DNA of 64,000 nt from Amycolatopsis thermophila (lineage in GTDB: Bacteria > Actinomycetota > Actinomycetes > Mycobacteriales > Pseudonocardiaceae). Numbering within the stretch: position 1 is the stretch's first letter; each line of letters begins with the position of its first letter. Shown here piece after piece: positions 1 through 8,757 of the stretch. Position numbers and translations under genes: made by a program. The stretch lies in contig NZ_JAUSUT010000001.1 in assembly GCF_030814215.1 (NCBI RefSeq), forward strand, positions 6,882,001 through 6,946,000, written 5' to 3'. The notes below the pieces were generated by a model. The model was not told the origin of the DNA and did no database searches. It saw only the letters and a list, made by a program, of their open reading frames with translations.

Positions 1-1955
1 GCCTTCAGGTCCAGGATGGCGTCGCGGACGGTGTCCCGGTCGGCGGGCAACGCGATCCTGCGTACGTCCCGCAGCGTCTCGGTCCACACACCGCCCATGC
101 CGACCGCCAGCACCGCACCCCAGTCCGGATCCCGCACGACGCCGACGAGGAACTCCAGCCCGCCCTCGCGCATCGGGCTCACCAACACACCGTCCAGAGA
201 CGCGCCGGGAACCGCGGCCGCGACGTGCGTGAGCAGCGCGTCGACGTGCGCGGGCACGTCCGCCGCCGCCACGCCGAGCACGACGCCGCCGACATCGGAC
301 TTGTGGGCGATGTCGGGCGAGACGATCTTCAGCGCGTACCGGTCGGCCGAGCCCGCGACCAGTCCCGCCGCGGTCGCACCGTCGGGAACGACGGTCGCCG
401 GAACCACCGGCACACCCTCGCGTTCGAGCAGTGCGCGGCTGCGGGATTCCGACCAGGTGCCGGTGGCAGGGCCGAGACCGGTGATGTCGAGCGGCCGGGC
501 GTCGGCTGTGGTGTCCAGCAGGTGCACACGCGCGTGGCGGGCGAGCAGGGACACAGCGGTCAGCACGCGGTCGAGTCCCCAGGCGACGGCGGGCATCGGG
601 TGTTCCCGCCTGAGGCGCAGGGTCGTGTCGGAATAGGCGCGCACCGTCGTGCTCACCAGCAGGGCCGGGACGGGCGAGTTCGCCGCGGCCGTCAGCAGGC
701 CGGCGAGCATGCCGTCCTCGGGGGTGGCCGCCATGTGGTCGGCTTCGGTGATGGCGATGGACACGTCGATGTTCGGGTCGGCGGACACCAGCGCGAGCCC
801 CTGGCCGAACAGCTCGCGGTCGGCGACCGCGGCGCCGGTGACGTCGAGCGGGTTCTGGGCGGTGCCGTAGGAAGGCAGCACCTCGGCGAGCCCGGCGGCC
901 GTCGCGGGTGTGATCTGCGGCAGCTCGAGCCCGAGCGACTCTGCCAGGTCCCCGGCGATGTCTCCCGCGCCGCCCGAGATGGAGGTGACACCCACTCGGT
1001 TGCCCCGGATCGGGCCGACCCTCGTGAAGATGTCGGCCGTGGCGAGGAGATCCTCGAGCGTGTCGACGCGGACCACGCCTGCGGCGGTGAGCGCGGCGTC
1101 GATCACGGCGTCGTCACCGACGAGCGAACCGGTGTGCGCCATGGCGCTGCGCGCGGCAGCTTCGCTCCGGCCGGCCTTCAGCACCACGACGAGCTTGCCC
1201 GCCGCGTGCGCGCGCAGACAGGCCGCCCGGAAGTCGTCGGGTCGACGGATCGTCTCGAGGAACACCCCGATGGCAGCGGTCCCCGGATCGTCGACCAGGT
1301 AGTCGATCACGTCACCCGCTGTGACGTCGACCTCGTTGCCCGTGCTGACCACGACGCTGACCCCGACGTCGAACTGGCGTGCCAAGGTGGACAGTTGGCC
1401 GCCCAGGTTGCCGCTCTGCGAGACGATTCCCACCGAGCCGGGGCGCAGCGGTGCCTCCTGGCCCATCGGGGTGAGACCGATTCCGGCGCGAACATTGGCG
1501 AAACCGAGGTTGTTCGGTCCCAGGACGGCCATGCCGGTCCTGCTCGCGAGCTCGCCGATCGCGTTCTGCAGCGCAAGCCCCTCCGAACCGACCTCGGCGA
1601 AACCGGAGCTGAGCACCTCCGCCGCCGGAACGCCCAGGGAAGCGGCCTCCTCCAGCACCCCGTACACCCTGGCCGCGGGCACCATCACGTACACGAGATC
1701 GGGTGTCCGGGGCAGGCTGGACAGGCTGACGGCCAGTTCGTGCCCGTGTGCCGTGCCGCCTCGGGGGTTGACGTAGAAGACCTCGCCATCGAAGCCGTAG
1801 GCGCGCAACGCGTGCTCGACCAGGCCCGACCACGCGTTCCGGTCACTCGCGCCCACCAGCGCCACCGACCGCGGCTCGAACAGCGGGCTCAGCCGGTGCC
1901 TGCCGCCCGGCCTCCCGCCGCTGTCCGCCGGTGCCTGGTCCATCGTCGTGGTCAC
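1..1955 (-). CDS. NDP-forming acyl-CoA synthetase (partial, runs off the left edge)
   Basis: Acetate--CoA ligase (ADP-forming) family enzyme, which activates a carboxylic acid to its CoA thioester through a phosphohistidine. About 650 N-terminal codons are present; the 3' end lies outside the window. Visible are the CoA-binding Rossmann start RSVALVGAS (about residues 29-37), the phospho-His motif AHTG (about residue 260), and an ATP-grasp region with LKIVSPDIAHKSDVGG. The GTG start at 1955 has AAGGGAG seven bases upstream; an ATG at 1943 is too far from it. It is a paralogue of the synthetase at 20333-22453 with the same fused alpha-beta layout. It is the last visible gene of a minus-strand run beginning at 8554, so it probably activates an acid for the neighbouring CoA enzymes. 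Substrate unknown. Confidence 0.9.
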   Translation of the reverse strand, partial: MTTTMDQAPADSGGRPGGRHRLSPLFEPRSVALVGASDRNAWSGLVEHALRAYGFDGEVFYVNPRGGTAHGHELAVSLSSLPRTPDLVYVMVPAARVYGVLEEAASLGVPAAEVLSSGFAEVGSEGLALQNAIGELASRTGMAVLGPNNLGFANVRAGIGLTPMGQEAPLRPGSVGIVSQSGNLGGQLSTLARQFDVGVSVVVSTGNEVDVTAGDVIDYLVDDPGTAAIGVFLETIRRPDDFRAACLRAHAAGKLVVVLKAGRSEAAARSAMAHTGSLVGDDAVIDAALTAAGVVRVDTLEDLLATADIFTRVGPIRGNRVGVTSISGGAGDIAGDLAESLGLELPQITPATAAGLAEVLPSYGTAQNPLDVTGAAVADRELFGQGLALVSADPNIDVSIAITEADHMAATPEDGMLAGLLTAAANSPVPALLVSTTVRAYSDTTLRLRREHPMPAVAWGLDRVLTAVSLLARHARVHLLDTTADARPLDITGLGPATGTWSESRSRALLEREGVPVVPATVVPDGATAAGLVAGSADRYALKIVSPDIAHKSDVGGVVLGVAAADVPAHVDALLTHVAAAVPGASLDGVLVSPMREGGLEFLVGVVRDPDWGAVLAVGMGGVWTETLRDVRRIALPADRDTVRDAILDLK

Positions 1956-2023
1956 GCGTTCACTCCCTTGCGTCCGTGGTGTGCACGGAAAACGCTAATC
2001 AGCGGGAGCCGGTGAAACCACGA

Positions 2024-2920
2024 TCAGCTGGGTCGCCGAGCCGGACCGAAACGGTCCGGCTCGGCCGGCACGCGCTCGCGCACCGCGCGGACGATGTCGT
2101 CGAGGTCGACGCGGTCACGCCGCCACACCAGGTGGGTGGCCGCGAGGATCGGGCGCTCGGTCACGAGCCGCACGAGCGACGCGCTCGTTGGTCGCGGCGT
2201 TCCCACGAGGTTCAGCGTCACCCGCTCGCCGTGCTGCGCCAGCACGGCGAGCGCGTTGGCGTCGGCTCGCGGCACCACGCGGACATCGGTGATCCGCTGC
2301 TCGACCAGGAAGCGGTCGAGATCGGCGCTGAAGTTCAACGGATACGAGGTGAGCAGTGTCCAGCCCTCGAGGGCGCCCGCGGACAGCCGGTGCCCGGGAA
2401 ACCGCGCCCCGGCTTGCGGGCCGGCGAGCACCTCGATCTCCTCCAAGCCGATCGGCACGCTTCCCAGCCGTTCATCGGACACCACGACGCGCACGGTCGC
2501 GATGTCGAGCTGCTGATCGAGCACCTTCCGGTTCTGCACGGGCGAGCTGGCCGGCAGGAACTCCAGCTCGGCCCCGGGGCGCAGCCGCCCGAGAACGTCC
2601 TCGAGAACCCTGGTCACGGTGGCGCTGATCCCGGGCACGAGCCCCACCCGGAACGGCACGGCCCGGGTTGCGGTGCGGAGTGCTTCGACGCGGTCGAAGG
2701 CGCTCAGCACCTCCTCGGCGAGCGGCAGCAGCCGACGTCCCGCCTCGGTCAGGTCGAGACGACGGCCGCCCCGCACGAACAACGGCGCGCCCAGGTGCCG
2801 TTCCAGGTCGCGGATGCGCCGCGACAGCGGACTGGCCTCCATCGAGAGGCTGACGCTGGCCGCGGCGACGGTGCCCGCCCTGGCGACCTCGACGAAGTAC
2901 CGCAGGTGCCGAACGTCCAC
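2024..2920 (-). CDS. LysR-family transcriptional regulator
   Basis: Product of 298 residues, normal LysR length. The N-terminal winged HTH (residues 1-60, with MEASPLSRRIRDLERHLG) is followed by a periplasmic-binding-like effector domain. The GTG start at 2920 is preceded by GAGGAG at six-base spacing; longer in-frame extensions would run into the OB-fold gene and have no ribosome site. It lies 26 bp downstream of that gene and 68 bp upstream of the acyl-CoA synthetase, in the same direction, so it may be co-transcribed with the operon it controls. Its HTH resembles that of the LysR at 8758-9663, suggesting paralogues. A CoA ester or free acid effector is inference. Confidence 0.9.
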   Translation of the reverse strand: MDVRHLRYFVEVARAGTVAAASVSLSMEASPLSRRIRDLERHLGAPLFVRGGRRLDLTEAGRRLLPLAEEVLSAFDRVEALRTATRAVPFRVGLVPGISATVTRVLEDVLGRLRPGAELEFLPASSPVQNRKVLDQQLDIATVRVVVSDERLGSVPIGLEEIEVLAGPQAGARFPGHRLSAGALEGWTLLTSYPLNFSADLDRFLVEQRITDVRVVPRADANALAVLAQHGERVTLNLVGTPRPTSASLVRLVTERPILAATHLVWRRDRVDLDDIVRAVRERVPAEPDRFGPARRPS

Positions 2921-2946
2921 AAGCGCCTCCTCGTACCGCGACCCGG

Positions 2947-3345
2947 CTACTCCACCTTGGCGAAGTACGGCACCGTCTCGTCGTGCTCGCCGTCGCCGGA
3001 CTTCTCGAACCGTACCCTCACCCGGGCCCCGGCGAGGTCGTCGTCCGGGTCGAACCCGCGCAGCTCGGTCCACCACCACGGGCCTTCCGCGAGCTCGACG
3101 ATGCCCACCACGGAACGACGGGTGCCGCCGTCGGGTGTCCTGGTGTGGGGCACCGACCACGTCACGACGGTCCCTTCGCCCGAGGCCGGCACGTGCTCGA
3201 AACGAGCCCTGTCGAAGGCGGTGTCGGTGCGCGGGTCGAGGATCTCACCGGTGGTGGTGTCGCGTACCAGCAGGAACTCGCCGCGCGCGGTGCCGTCGAA
3301 GAACTCGGCTGTCGCCGCGTCCCGGCGCACTGGGAAAAGTGCCAT
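2947..3345 (-). CDS. DUF35-like OB-fold protein without zinc ribbon
   Basis: A 132-residue protein of the DUF35/OB-fold type that partners SCP-x-like thiolases and aldolases (ChsH2-DUF35 is the known example). It has an N-terminal helix with AEFFDGTARGEF and a C-terminal beta-barrel ending in RVRFEKSGDG. The usual rubredoxin-like Cys-X2-Cys pairs are absent; there is no cysteine in the protein. It starts 15 bp after the stop of the thiolase-like gene, so the two probably form a complex. In known systems such proteins bind acyl-CoA or stabilise the partner. Start ATG 3345 has AAGGA ten bases upstream. Confidence 0.8.
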   Translation of the reverse strand: MALFPVRRDAATAEFFDGTARGEFLLVRDTTTGEILDPRTDTAFDRARFEHVPASGEGTVVTWSVPHTRTPDGGTRRSVVGIVELAEGPWWWTELRGFDPDDDLAGARVRVRFEKSGDGEHDETVPYFAKVE

Positions 3346-3360
3346 TCCACTCAGTCCTTT

Positions 3361-4518
3361 CTAGACGGTGCCCAGCACGAGGGTGGCGTGGTGGTCGAGG
3401 GTGCCGCCGTTGCCGGACACCAGCACCCGGTCGTGCCGGGCGACTTGCCGCTCCCCCGCCTGGCCCCGGGTCTGGATGACGGCCTCGGACAGTGGGGTCA
3501 TCCCCCACAGGTAGTACGACGACAGCTCACCGCCGCCGGTGTTCACCTTCAGCTTCCCGTTCGGGCCGAGCGTGCCCGGCTCCGCCAGAAAGGGCCCGCC
3601 TTCGCCCTTCTCGCAGAACCCGTAGTCCTCCAGTGTGATCAGCGCGGTGAAGGTGTAGCAGTCGTACACCTCGACCACGTCGATCTCGTCCAGTTTCGTG
3701 TCGGCCATCCGCAGCGCCGCCGGTCCCGAGCGCGCGGCGCCGCTGACGAGGCCGAAGTCCTCGTTGCGCACGCCGGTGCGACCGGGATGGGTCTGGGCCC
3801 AGCCGAGCACCTCGACGGGTGGCTGCTTGAGCGTGCGAGCGCGGTCCAGCGACGTGATCACGAGCGCGATGCCGCCGTTGGAGACCAGGCAGCAGTCGAG
3901 CAGGTGGAACGGTTCGGAGATCCAGCGCGAGGCGTGGTAGTCCGCCAGCGTGATGGGCTTGCGCATCTGTGCCAGCGGGTTCATCGTGGCCCACTGCCGC
4001 TGCGCCACCGCGATCGCACCCAGGTGGTCGTTGGTGGTGCCGTACTTCTGCATGTGCCGCCGCGCGGCGAGCGCGTAGTAGGTGTTCGCGCTGGACAGCC
4101 CGCCCGCCGCCATCATCCCGCGCCATCCGGTGGGCAGCGACGCGGCGCTCCGGTAGGCCGCACCCGCTCCGACGTTCTCCTTGAGCGGGTCGTCGGCCCA
4201 CACGACGGCGATCGTGTTCGCCATCCCCGACCGGATCGCCATCGAGGCGTACTGCACCATCTGCGCCGCGGTGGACCCGTAGCCCTGCATGGACGTGAGC
4301 AGGTTCAGGTCCGTCAGGCCCAGCATGCCCTGCAGGCCCAGGTCGACACCGCTGCCGAGGCCGCTCGAGACGATGAGGCCGTCGAGGTCGCCCAGTTCCA
4401 GCCCGGCGTCGGCGACGGCGTCGCGCACGGCGATCGAGGCGAACTCGCTCGCCGTGTAGCCGTAGACCTTGCCGATCTCGCTCATGCCGAGACCGGCGAT
4501 CGCGGTCCGCACAGTCAT
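3361..4518 (-). CDS. SCP-x/Ltp-type thiolase-like protein lacking classical Cys and His
   Basis: A 385-residue thiolase-fold protein of the lipid-transfer/SCP-x group. The family signature VEVYDCYTFTALITLEDYGF is present at about two thirds of the length. Where true thiolases have the nucleophilic Cys, the sequence reads SMQGYGSTAAQ, and where the C-terminal His motif is expected it reads YYLWGMTPLSEAV. Loss of both residues is typical of the Ltp aldolases, which cleave beta-hydroxyacyl-CoA by a retro-aldol reaction. Together with the adjacent OB-fold gene this makes a retro-aldolase pair plausible, but it is inference. Start ATG 4518 is preceded by GGGAAG; a GTG at 4524 overlapping the upstream stop is the alternative. 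Confidence 0.83.
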   Translation of the reverse strand: MTVRTAIAGLGMSEIGKVYGYTASEFASIAVRDAVADAGLELGDLDGLIVSSGLGSGVDLGLQGMLGLTDLNLLTSMQGYGSTAAQMVQYASMAIRSGMANTIAVVWADDPLKENVGAGAAYRSAASLPTGWRGMMAAGGLSSANTYYALAARRHMQKYGTTNDHLGAIAVAQRQWATMNPLAQMRKPITLADYHASRWISEPFHLLDCCLVSNGGIALVITSLDRARTLKQPPVEVLGWAQTHPGRTGVRNEDFGLVSGAARSGPAALRMADTKLDEIDVVEVYDCYTFTALITLEDYGFCEKGEGGPFLAEPGTLGPNGKLKVNTGGGELSSYYLWGMTPLSEAVIQTRGQAGERQVARHDRVLVSGNGGTLDHHATLVLGTV

Positions 4519-4520
4519 GG

Positions 4521-5351
4521 TCACTTCCCTTCCCAGCGCGGTTGGCGCTTCTCCGCGAAGGCGCGCATGCCTTCCCGGGCGTCCTGTGTGGTCATCAGAT
4601 GGGCTCCCTCGGCCGCGCTGCGCGCCCAGTCGGCCTCCTCGGCGGCGACCTTGCCGTCGGTGATGCCCTTGGCGATCCGTTTGGTCACCTGGACCGCGAC
4701 CGGTGCATTCGCCAGGATCCGGTCGGCCAGGGCGAACGCCGCCGGCAGCAGGTCGTCCAGCGGCACCACCTGGTTGACCAGACCGAGCTCCCGCGCGCGG
4801 TGCGCGGACAGCGGCTCACCGGTGAGCATGACCTCCATCGCGATCTTGTCCGGGATCTGCCGCGGCAGCCGGAAGGCGCCGCCGGCTCCCGCGAAGATGC
4901 CGCGCTTCACCTCCGGCAGCCCGAACGTCGCGCTGTCCGCCGCCACGGCGAGGTCGCTGGCGAGCGTGATCTCCGTGCCGCCACCGAGGGCGAACCCGTT
5001 CACCGCGGCGATCGTCGGCTTCGAGACGTGGTGTGTCACGTATCCCGCGAACCCCCAGCGCCGCAGGCGTTCGTCGTCGCCACCGAGCTCACCGGCCGCC
5101 GCGGCTTTCAGATCCGCGCCCGCGCAGAACGCCCGGTCCCCCGCACCGGTGATGATCACGCACCACACGTCGGTGGTGTCCTCGGCGTAGTCCAGTGCCT
5201 CCCCGACGCCGACGGTGACGGCCCGGTTGACGGCGTTGCGTGCTTCCGGCCGGTTCAACGTCACCAGCAGCACGTGCCCCCGCTTCTCGGCGAGTACGGC
5301 CCCGTCGCCCCCGATGGCGATGTGTTCGGGCTCAGTGTCGAAGCTGCCCAC
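4521..5351 (-). CDS. Enoyl-CoA hydratase/isomerase (crotonase family)
   Basis: A 276-residue crotonase. Oxyanion-hole segments AFCAGADLKAA (about residues 75-85) and GFALGGGTEITLASDLAVA (about 122-140) are present, with the acidic residue of GGGTE in the position of the first catalytic Glu and LPEVKRGIFAG following. It should hydrate or isomerise a 2-enoyl-CoA. The GTG start at 5351 lies six bases after the stop of the alpha/beta hydrolase gene, and its stop overlaps the thiolase-like gene region (GTGA), so it sits in a tightly packed operon between hydrolase and thiolase-like protein. Substrate chain not deducible. Confidence 0.9.
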   Translation of the reverse strand: MGSFDTEPEHIAIGGDGAVLAEKRGHVLLVTLNRPEARNAVNRAVTVGVGEALDYAEDTTDVWCVIITGAGDRAFCAGADLKAAAAGELGGDDERLRRWGFAGYVTHHVSKPTIAAVNGFALGGGTEITLASDLAVAADSATFGLPEVKRGIFAGAGGAFRLPRQIPDKIAMEVMLTGEPLSAHRARELGLVNQVVPLDDLLPAAFALADRILANAPVAVQVTKRIAKGITDGKVAAEEADWARSAAEGAHLMTTQDAREGMRAFAEKRQPRWEGK

Positions 5352-5357
5352 AGTCGT

Positions 5358-6155
5358 TCACTTCCCTTCCTCACCACGGCTGAGCCAGTCGAGCATCAGC
5401 CGGTTGAACTCCTCGGGACGCTCCTGGTGCAGGAAGTGGCCCGCGCCTTCCCAGACGTGCACCTCGTCCCGGTGACCGGCCGGCAGCGAACGCTCCAGCG
5501 TGGACGCTTCCCCGCTCGCGTACACCGCCAGGCGGGGATGGGATCGCCGCCGGAGGTAGTCGGCAGCCACCACCGCACGGCCGATTCCCTCGTCGCCCTC
5601 GTAGAGCCCGAGCAGGCACCCGGACACCACGTGCGCCGGCACGCCCAGCAGGCGCCGGATGTGCCAGGTCTTCAGGAACGGCGGTGTCGCCTCGGTGTAG
5701 AAGCCCGCCGCGAACATGCCGGCGGCGGTTCCCACCGGGTCCGGACCGCGCATCGCCGCGAGCACGGGGGCGAGGTGCTCGTCGGAGGCGTTGTACACGG
5801 GGTCGACCAGAACCAGCGCCTGGACCAGGCCGGGGTGGCGGACCGACAGCGCGGAGGCCACGACCGTGCCCATCGAGTGGCCCACCACCACCGCCCGCTC
5901 GACCTCCAGTGCGCGCAGCAGCGCCGCCGCGTCGTCGGCGAGGACCTGCGGGCGGTAGGAGCCTTCGGGGGCGGACGAGCGGCCGTGGCCCCGGTGATCC
6001 GGCGCGATCACCCGGTAGCCGGCGGCGAGCAGGGCGGGCACCTGCCACGACCAGTCGTGCGAGTCGCACGACCAGCCGTGCAGCAGCAGCGCCGCGGGTC
6101 CGCTCCCCTCGTCGGTATAGAACAGCTCCACGTCGTCCAGTGCGATCCGGGGCAT
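5358..6155 (-). CDS. Alpha/beta hydrolase
   Basis: A 265-residue alpha/beta hydrolase. LLLHGWSCDSHDW carries the oxyanion region, VVGHSMGTV the nucleophile Ser (about residue 93), and GAGHFLHQE the catalytic His near the C-terminus. It could hydrolyse an ester, lactone or ring-fission product. The ATG at 6155 shares one base with the TGA stop of the double CoA-transferase (TGATG), which fixes the start and implies translational coupling. Frames extending further upstream are only the shadow of that gene. Its place in an acyl-CoA operon suggests action on a pathway intermediate. Confidence 0.88.
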   Translation of the reverse strand: MPRIALDDVELFYTDEGSGPAALLLHGWSCDSHDWSWQVPALLAAGYRVIAPDHRGHGRSSAPEGSYRPQVLADDAAALLRALEVERAVVVGHSMGTVVASALSVRHPGLVQALVLVDPVYNASDEHLAPVLAAMRGPDPVGTAAGMFAAGFYTEATPPFLKTWHIRRLLGVPAHVVSGCLLGLYEGDEGIGRAVVAADYLRRRSHPRLAVYASGEASTLERSLPAGHRDEVHVWEGAGHFLHQERPEEFNRLMLDWLSRGEEGK

Positions 6156-8554
6156 CACCGCACCGGTGTCCGTTCGGGCGATACGGCCGCGTTTTCCTCG
6201 ATCGCGCCCGCGTCGAGCAGGCGCTGGATCTCGTCGTCGCTCAGGTCGAGGACCTCGCGCAGGACCTGCCGGGTGTGCTCGGCCGCCAGCGGCGCGGGAC
6301 CCAGCCGCGGCTCGCCCAGCGTCCGGGTCCGCGCCTCGCCGAGGTTCGTGACCAGCGGGGCGGGCAGCTGCGGCTGGACCAGCTGGCCGAACACCTTCCG
6401 GGAACGCAGGTGCGCGTCCGCGCGCAGGTCGTCGACGCGCAGCATCGCTCCGGCGGGCACGCCCACGGCCTGCAACTCGGCCGCAGCGTCGCGCGGGTCT
6501 TTGGCCCGGCACCACTGCGCCAGCAGTCCCCGCAGCTCGTGCCTGCGCTCCCAGCGCTGGGGCGCCGTCGCGCACCCCTCGTCGTCGATGAGGTCCGGCC
6601 GGCCGATGGCCCTCGCCACCGCGGCGAACCGCTCGTCTCCCTGGGCGTCGACGACGAGCCACTCGTCGTCACCGGCCGCGGGGAAAATCCCGCGGAACGC
6701 ATCGCCGCCCCGGTCGTTGCCCTCGATGCGTGGCCCGGCCCCAGGAGCGAGCGATTCGGCCAGCAGCAGGTCCGCCATCGCCCCGAAGATCGCGTCGACC
6801 TGCGCGGTGCTCACCCGACCCCCGGCGCCGGTCCGGTCGCGGCGGATCAGCAGCGCCACGATCGCCGCCGCGTTCAGACGGGCGACCACGTGGTCGGGGA
6901 AGATCGTGATCGCGTCGCTGTAGCCGTCGGCCTCGTCCGGGTAGGACCACAGCTTCGACAGCCCCGCACTGGCCCGCACCAGCGGCCCGTACCCCAGCCG
7001 CCTGCTCCACGGGCCGTGGTTCCCGAACGCGCTCGACTCCGACAGGATGATACCGGGGTTCAGCGAGCGCAGGGTGTCCATGTCGAACCCGAGCGAGGCC
7101 AGCGTCCCCGGCTTGAAGTTGGTCAGTACCACGTCGGAGCGGCGGACCAGGTCGGCGAACACCCGCTTGCCGTCCTCGCTGCGCAGGTTGAGGCCCAGAC
7201 TGCGCTTGTTGCGCAGGCCCCAGCTGGCCGCCTCGGAGATGGCCTCCCCGCCGGGGGTCTGCCGGGCCCCATCGGGAAACGCCGACGACTCGACCTTGAT
7301 CACGTCGGCGCCGTAGTCCGCGAACAGCCGCCCCAGCTCGGCGCCGACGACGATGACCCCGAGATCGAGGACGCGCAGGCCCTCGAAGGGCAGCCGCCCC
7401 GGACGCGCGTCCGGGAGCGTGGTGACCCCGGTGTGCGCGGACGGAACGTCACCGGCCTGGGCCGGGAGCCGGCGGTCGTCGATCTCGAACCAGCCCGAGT
7501 GCACCACGGCGGGCGCACCGTCCACAGTGTTCTCGGCGAAGGAGCCGTTCTCACGGAAGGCTTCCTCGGCGAGAACCTCCTGGGCGCTCGCGAGCGCCGC
7601 TGTCGGTACCCCGTGCTGCTGCCCCTGCTCCACTGCCTCTGCCATGGTGAGCCCGGCGAACAGCTGCCCGATCAGCGGGTACAGCCGGGCCGCGGCCCCG
7701 AACCGCGTCGTCGTGTTGTCGTACTTCGGGTCGTCGAACTCCGCCGGCCTGCCGAGCCACTCGAACATGCCGCGCCACTGGCGCTTCGACAGGACGCAGA
7801 TGCGCACCATCCCGTCCCGCGCGGCGAAGATCGGGTACAGGTGGCGCGCGTCGGGACGCCCCCGGGGCAGCTCGCTCAACGGCACCCCGGCGCGGGCGCT
7901 GCCGCCCACGCCGAACACCGGATCCAAGATCTGGATCAGCGCCTCCTGCACCGAGAAGTCCGCGACATCCCCCTCGCCGGTGGCTCGCACGTGCGCCAGC
8001 TCCAGCAGCACGACCCACACCGCCTGCACCGCCGCGGACTCGTACAGCAGGAACTCCGGTGGCAGCAGCGGCTCGGTGACCTCCGGCAGACCGGACCGGG
8101 CCAGCACGGTGCTCAGCGCCGCGTGCACATCCGGCGTCGCGACCCAGCCCGCGCGTTCGCCGTAGGTGCCGAAGTCGGTCATCTCGACCACGACCAGCCG
8201 CGAGTTGCGGTCGCGGAGCCGTTCCGCGGCCAGGTCACCGGTGCGCGGCCGGTCCCGCAGGACGACATCCGCCGAGGCCGCCAGTTCGGCGAACTCCGCA
8301 CGTCCCCCGGCCGTGTCCAGGTCCAGGACGACCTTCTTCTTGCCGGAGTTGCGCACCAGGAACGTCAAGCTCTGTCCGTTGTGGACGACACCGGACCGGC
8401 GAGCGGGCGAGCCGCCCGGTGGTTCGACCCGCAGGACCTCGGCGCCGAGGTCGGCCAGGACGCGGCCGACCGTCTGCAGCGGTCCGTCGACCGCATCCAC
8501 GACGCGGACGCCGCTCAGCGGACGGCCGGTCGTGACGTCGTTGTCCCGAGACAT
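6155..8554 (-). CDS. Double-length family III CoA-transferase (CaiB/BaiF tandem fusion)
   Basis: A 799-residue protein with two complete CaiB/BaiF domains (about 1-370 and 390-785); single-domain relatives have about 400. The second domain has DLGVIVVGAELGRLFADYGA, the FKPGTL motif and FPDHVVARLN, placing an Asp at the position of the Asp that carries the acyl group in formyl-CoA transferase. In the first domain the aligned region reads PPEFLLYESAAVQA, with no Asp, so that half may be structural or regulatory. It probably transfers CoA between two organic acids. It begins a minus-strand operon continuing through hydrolase, hydratase, thiolase-like and OB-fold genes, and faces a divergent LysR gene across 203 bp. 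Confidence 0.88.
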   Translation of the reverse strand: MSRDNDVTTGRPLSGVRVVDAVDGPLQTVGRVLADLGAEVLRVEPPGGSPARRSGVVHNGQSLTFLVRNSGKKKVVLDLDTAGGRAEFAELAASADVVLRDRPRTGDLAAERLRDRNSRLVVVEMTDFGTYGERAGWVATPDVHAALSTVLARSGLPEVTEPLLPPEFLLYESAAVQAVWVVLLELAHVRATGEGDVADFSVQEALIQILDPVFGVGGSARAGVPLSELPRGRPDARHLYPIFAARDGMVRICVLSKRQWRGMFEWLGRPAEFDDPKYDNTTTRFGAAARLYPLIGQLFAGLTMAEAVEQGQQHGVPTAALASAQEVLAEEAFRENGSFAENTVDGAPAVVHSGWFEIDDRRLPAQAGDVPSAHTGVTTLPDARPGRLPFEGLRVLDLGVIVVGAELGRLFADYGADVIKVESSAFPDGARQTPGGEAISEAASWGLRNKRSLGLNLRSEDGKRVFADLVRRSDVVLTNFKPGTLASLGFDMDTLRSLNPGIILSESSAFGNHGPWSRRLGYGPLVRASAGLSKLWSYPDEADGYSDAITIFPDHVVARLNAAAIVALLIRRDRTGAGGRVSTAQVDAIFGAMADLLLAESLAPGAGPRIEGNDRGGDAFRGIFPAAGDDEWLVVDAQGDERFAAVARAIGRPDLIDDEGCATAPQRWERRHELRGLLAQWCRAKDPRDAAAELQAVGVPAGAMLRVDDLRADAHLRSRKVFGQLVQPQLPAPLVTNLGEARTRTLGEPRLGPAPLAAEHTRQVLREVLDLSDDEIQRLLDAGAIEENAAVSPERTPVR

Positions 8555-8757
8555 GGTTCACTCCTTCGTGTGCCGCTGTCGCCGCTGGTTCCCGCCGGCG
8601 CTCCCTTCCACTGTGGTCACCTGTTCCCGCCCGGCACAGCGCAAAGATGGCCCCGCGAACGCTGCGCCCGGCGACGGGAGCACCGGCCAATTTCGGCAAT
8701 GTGCTCCGGACGAGATCGGTGTGGAGCGACGAGGGCGCAGGCGCCTAGAGTGGCAAC

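Noticed and set aside
225-2015. Long plus-strand open frame opposite the first synthetase
   Set aside because: It is rich in Arg, Gly and His, has no recognisable domain, and lies antisense to a clear acyl-CoA synthetase; a GC-rich shadow frame.
3361-4518. Calling this a true 3-ketoacyl-CoA thiolase
   Set aside because: Neither the nucleophilic Cys nor the GHP-type His is visible, so thiolysis is doubtful.
2983-5190. 735-codon plus-strand open frame
   Set aside because: Antisense to the thiolase-like and hydratase genes, which have clear motifs and ribosome sites; low-complexity composition.
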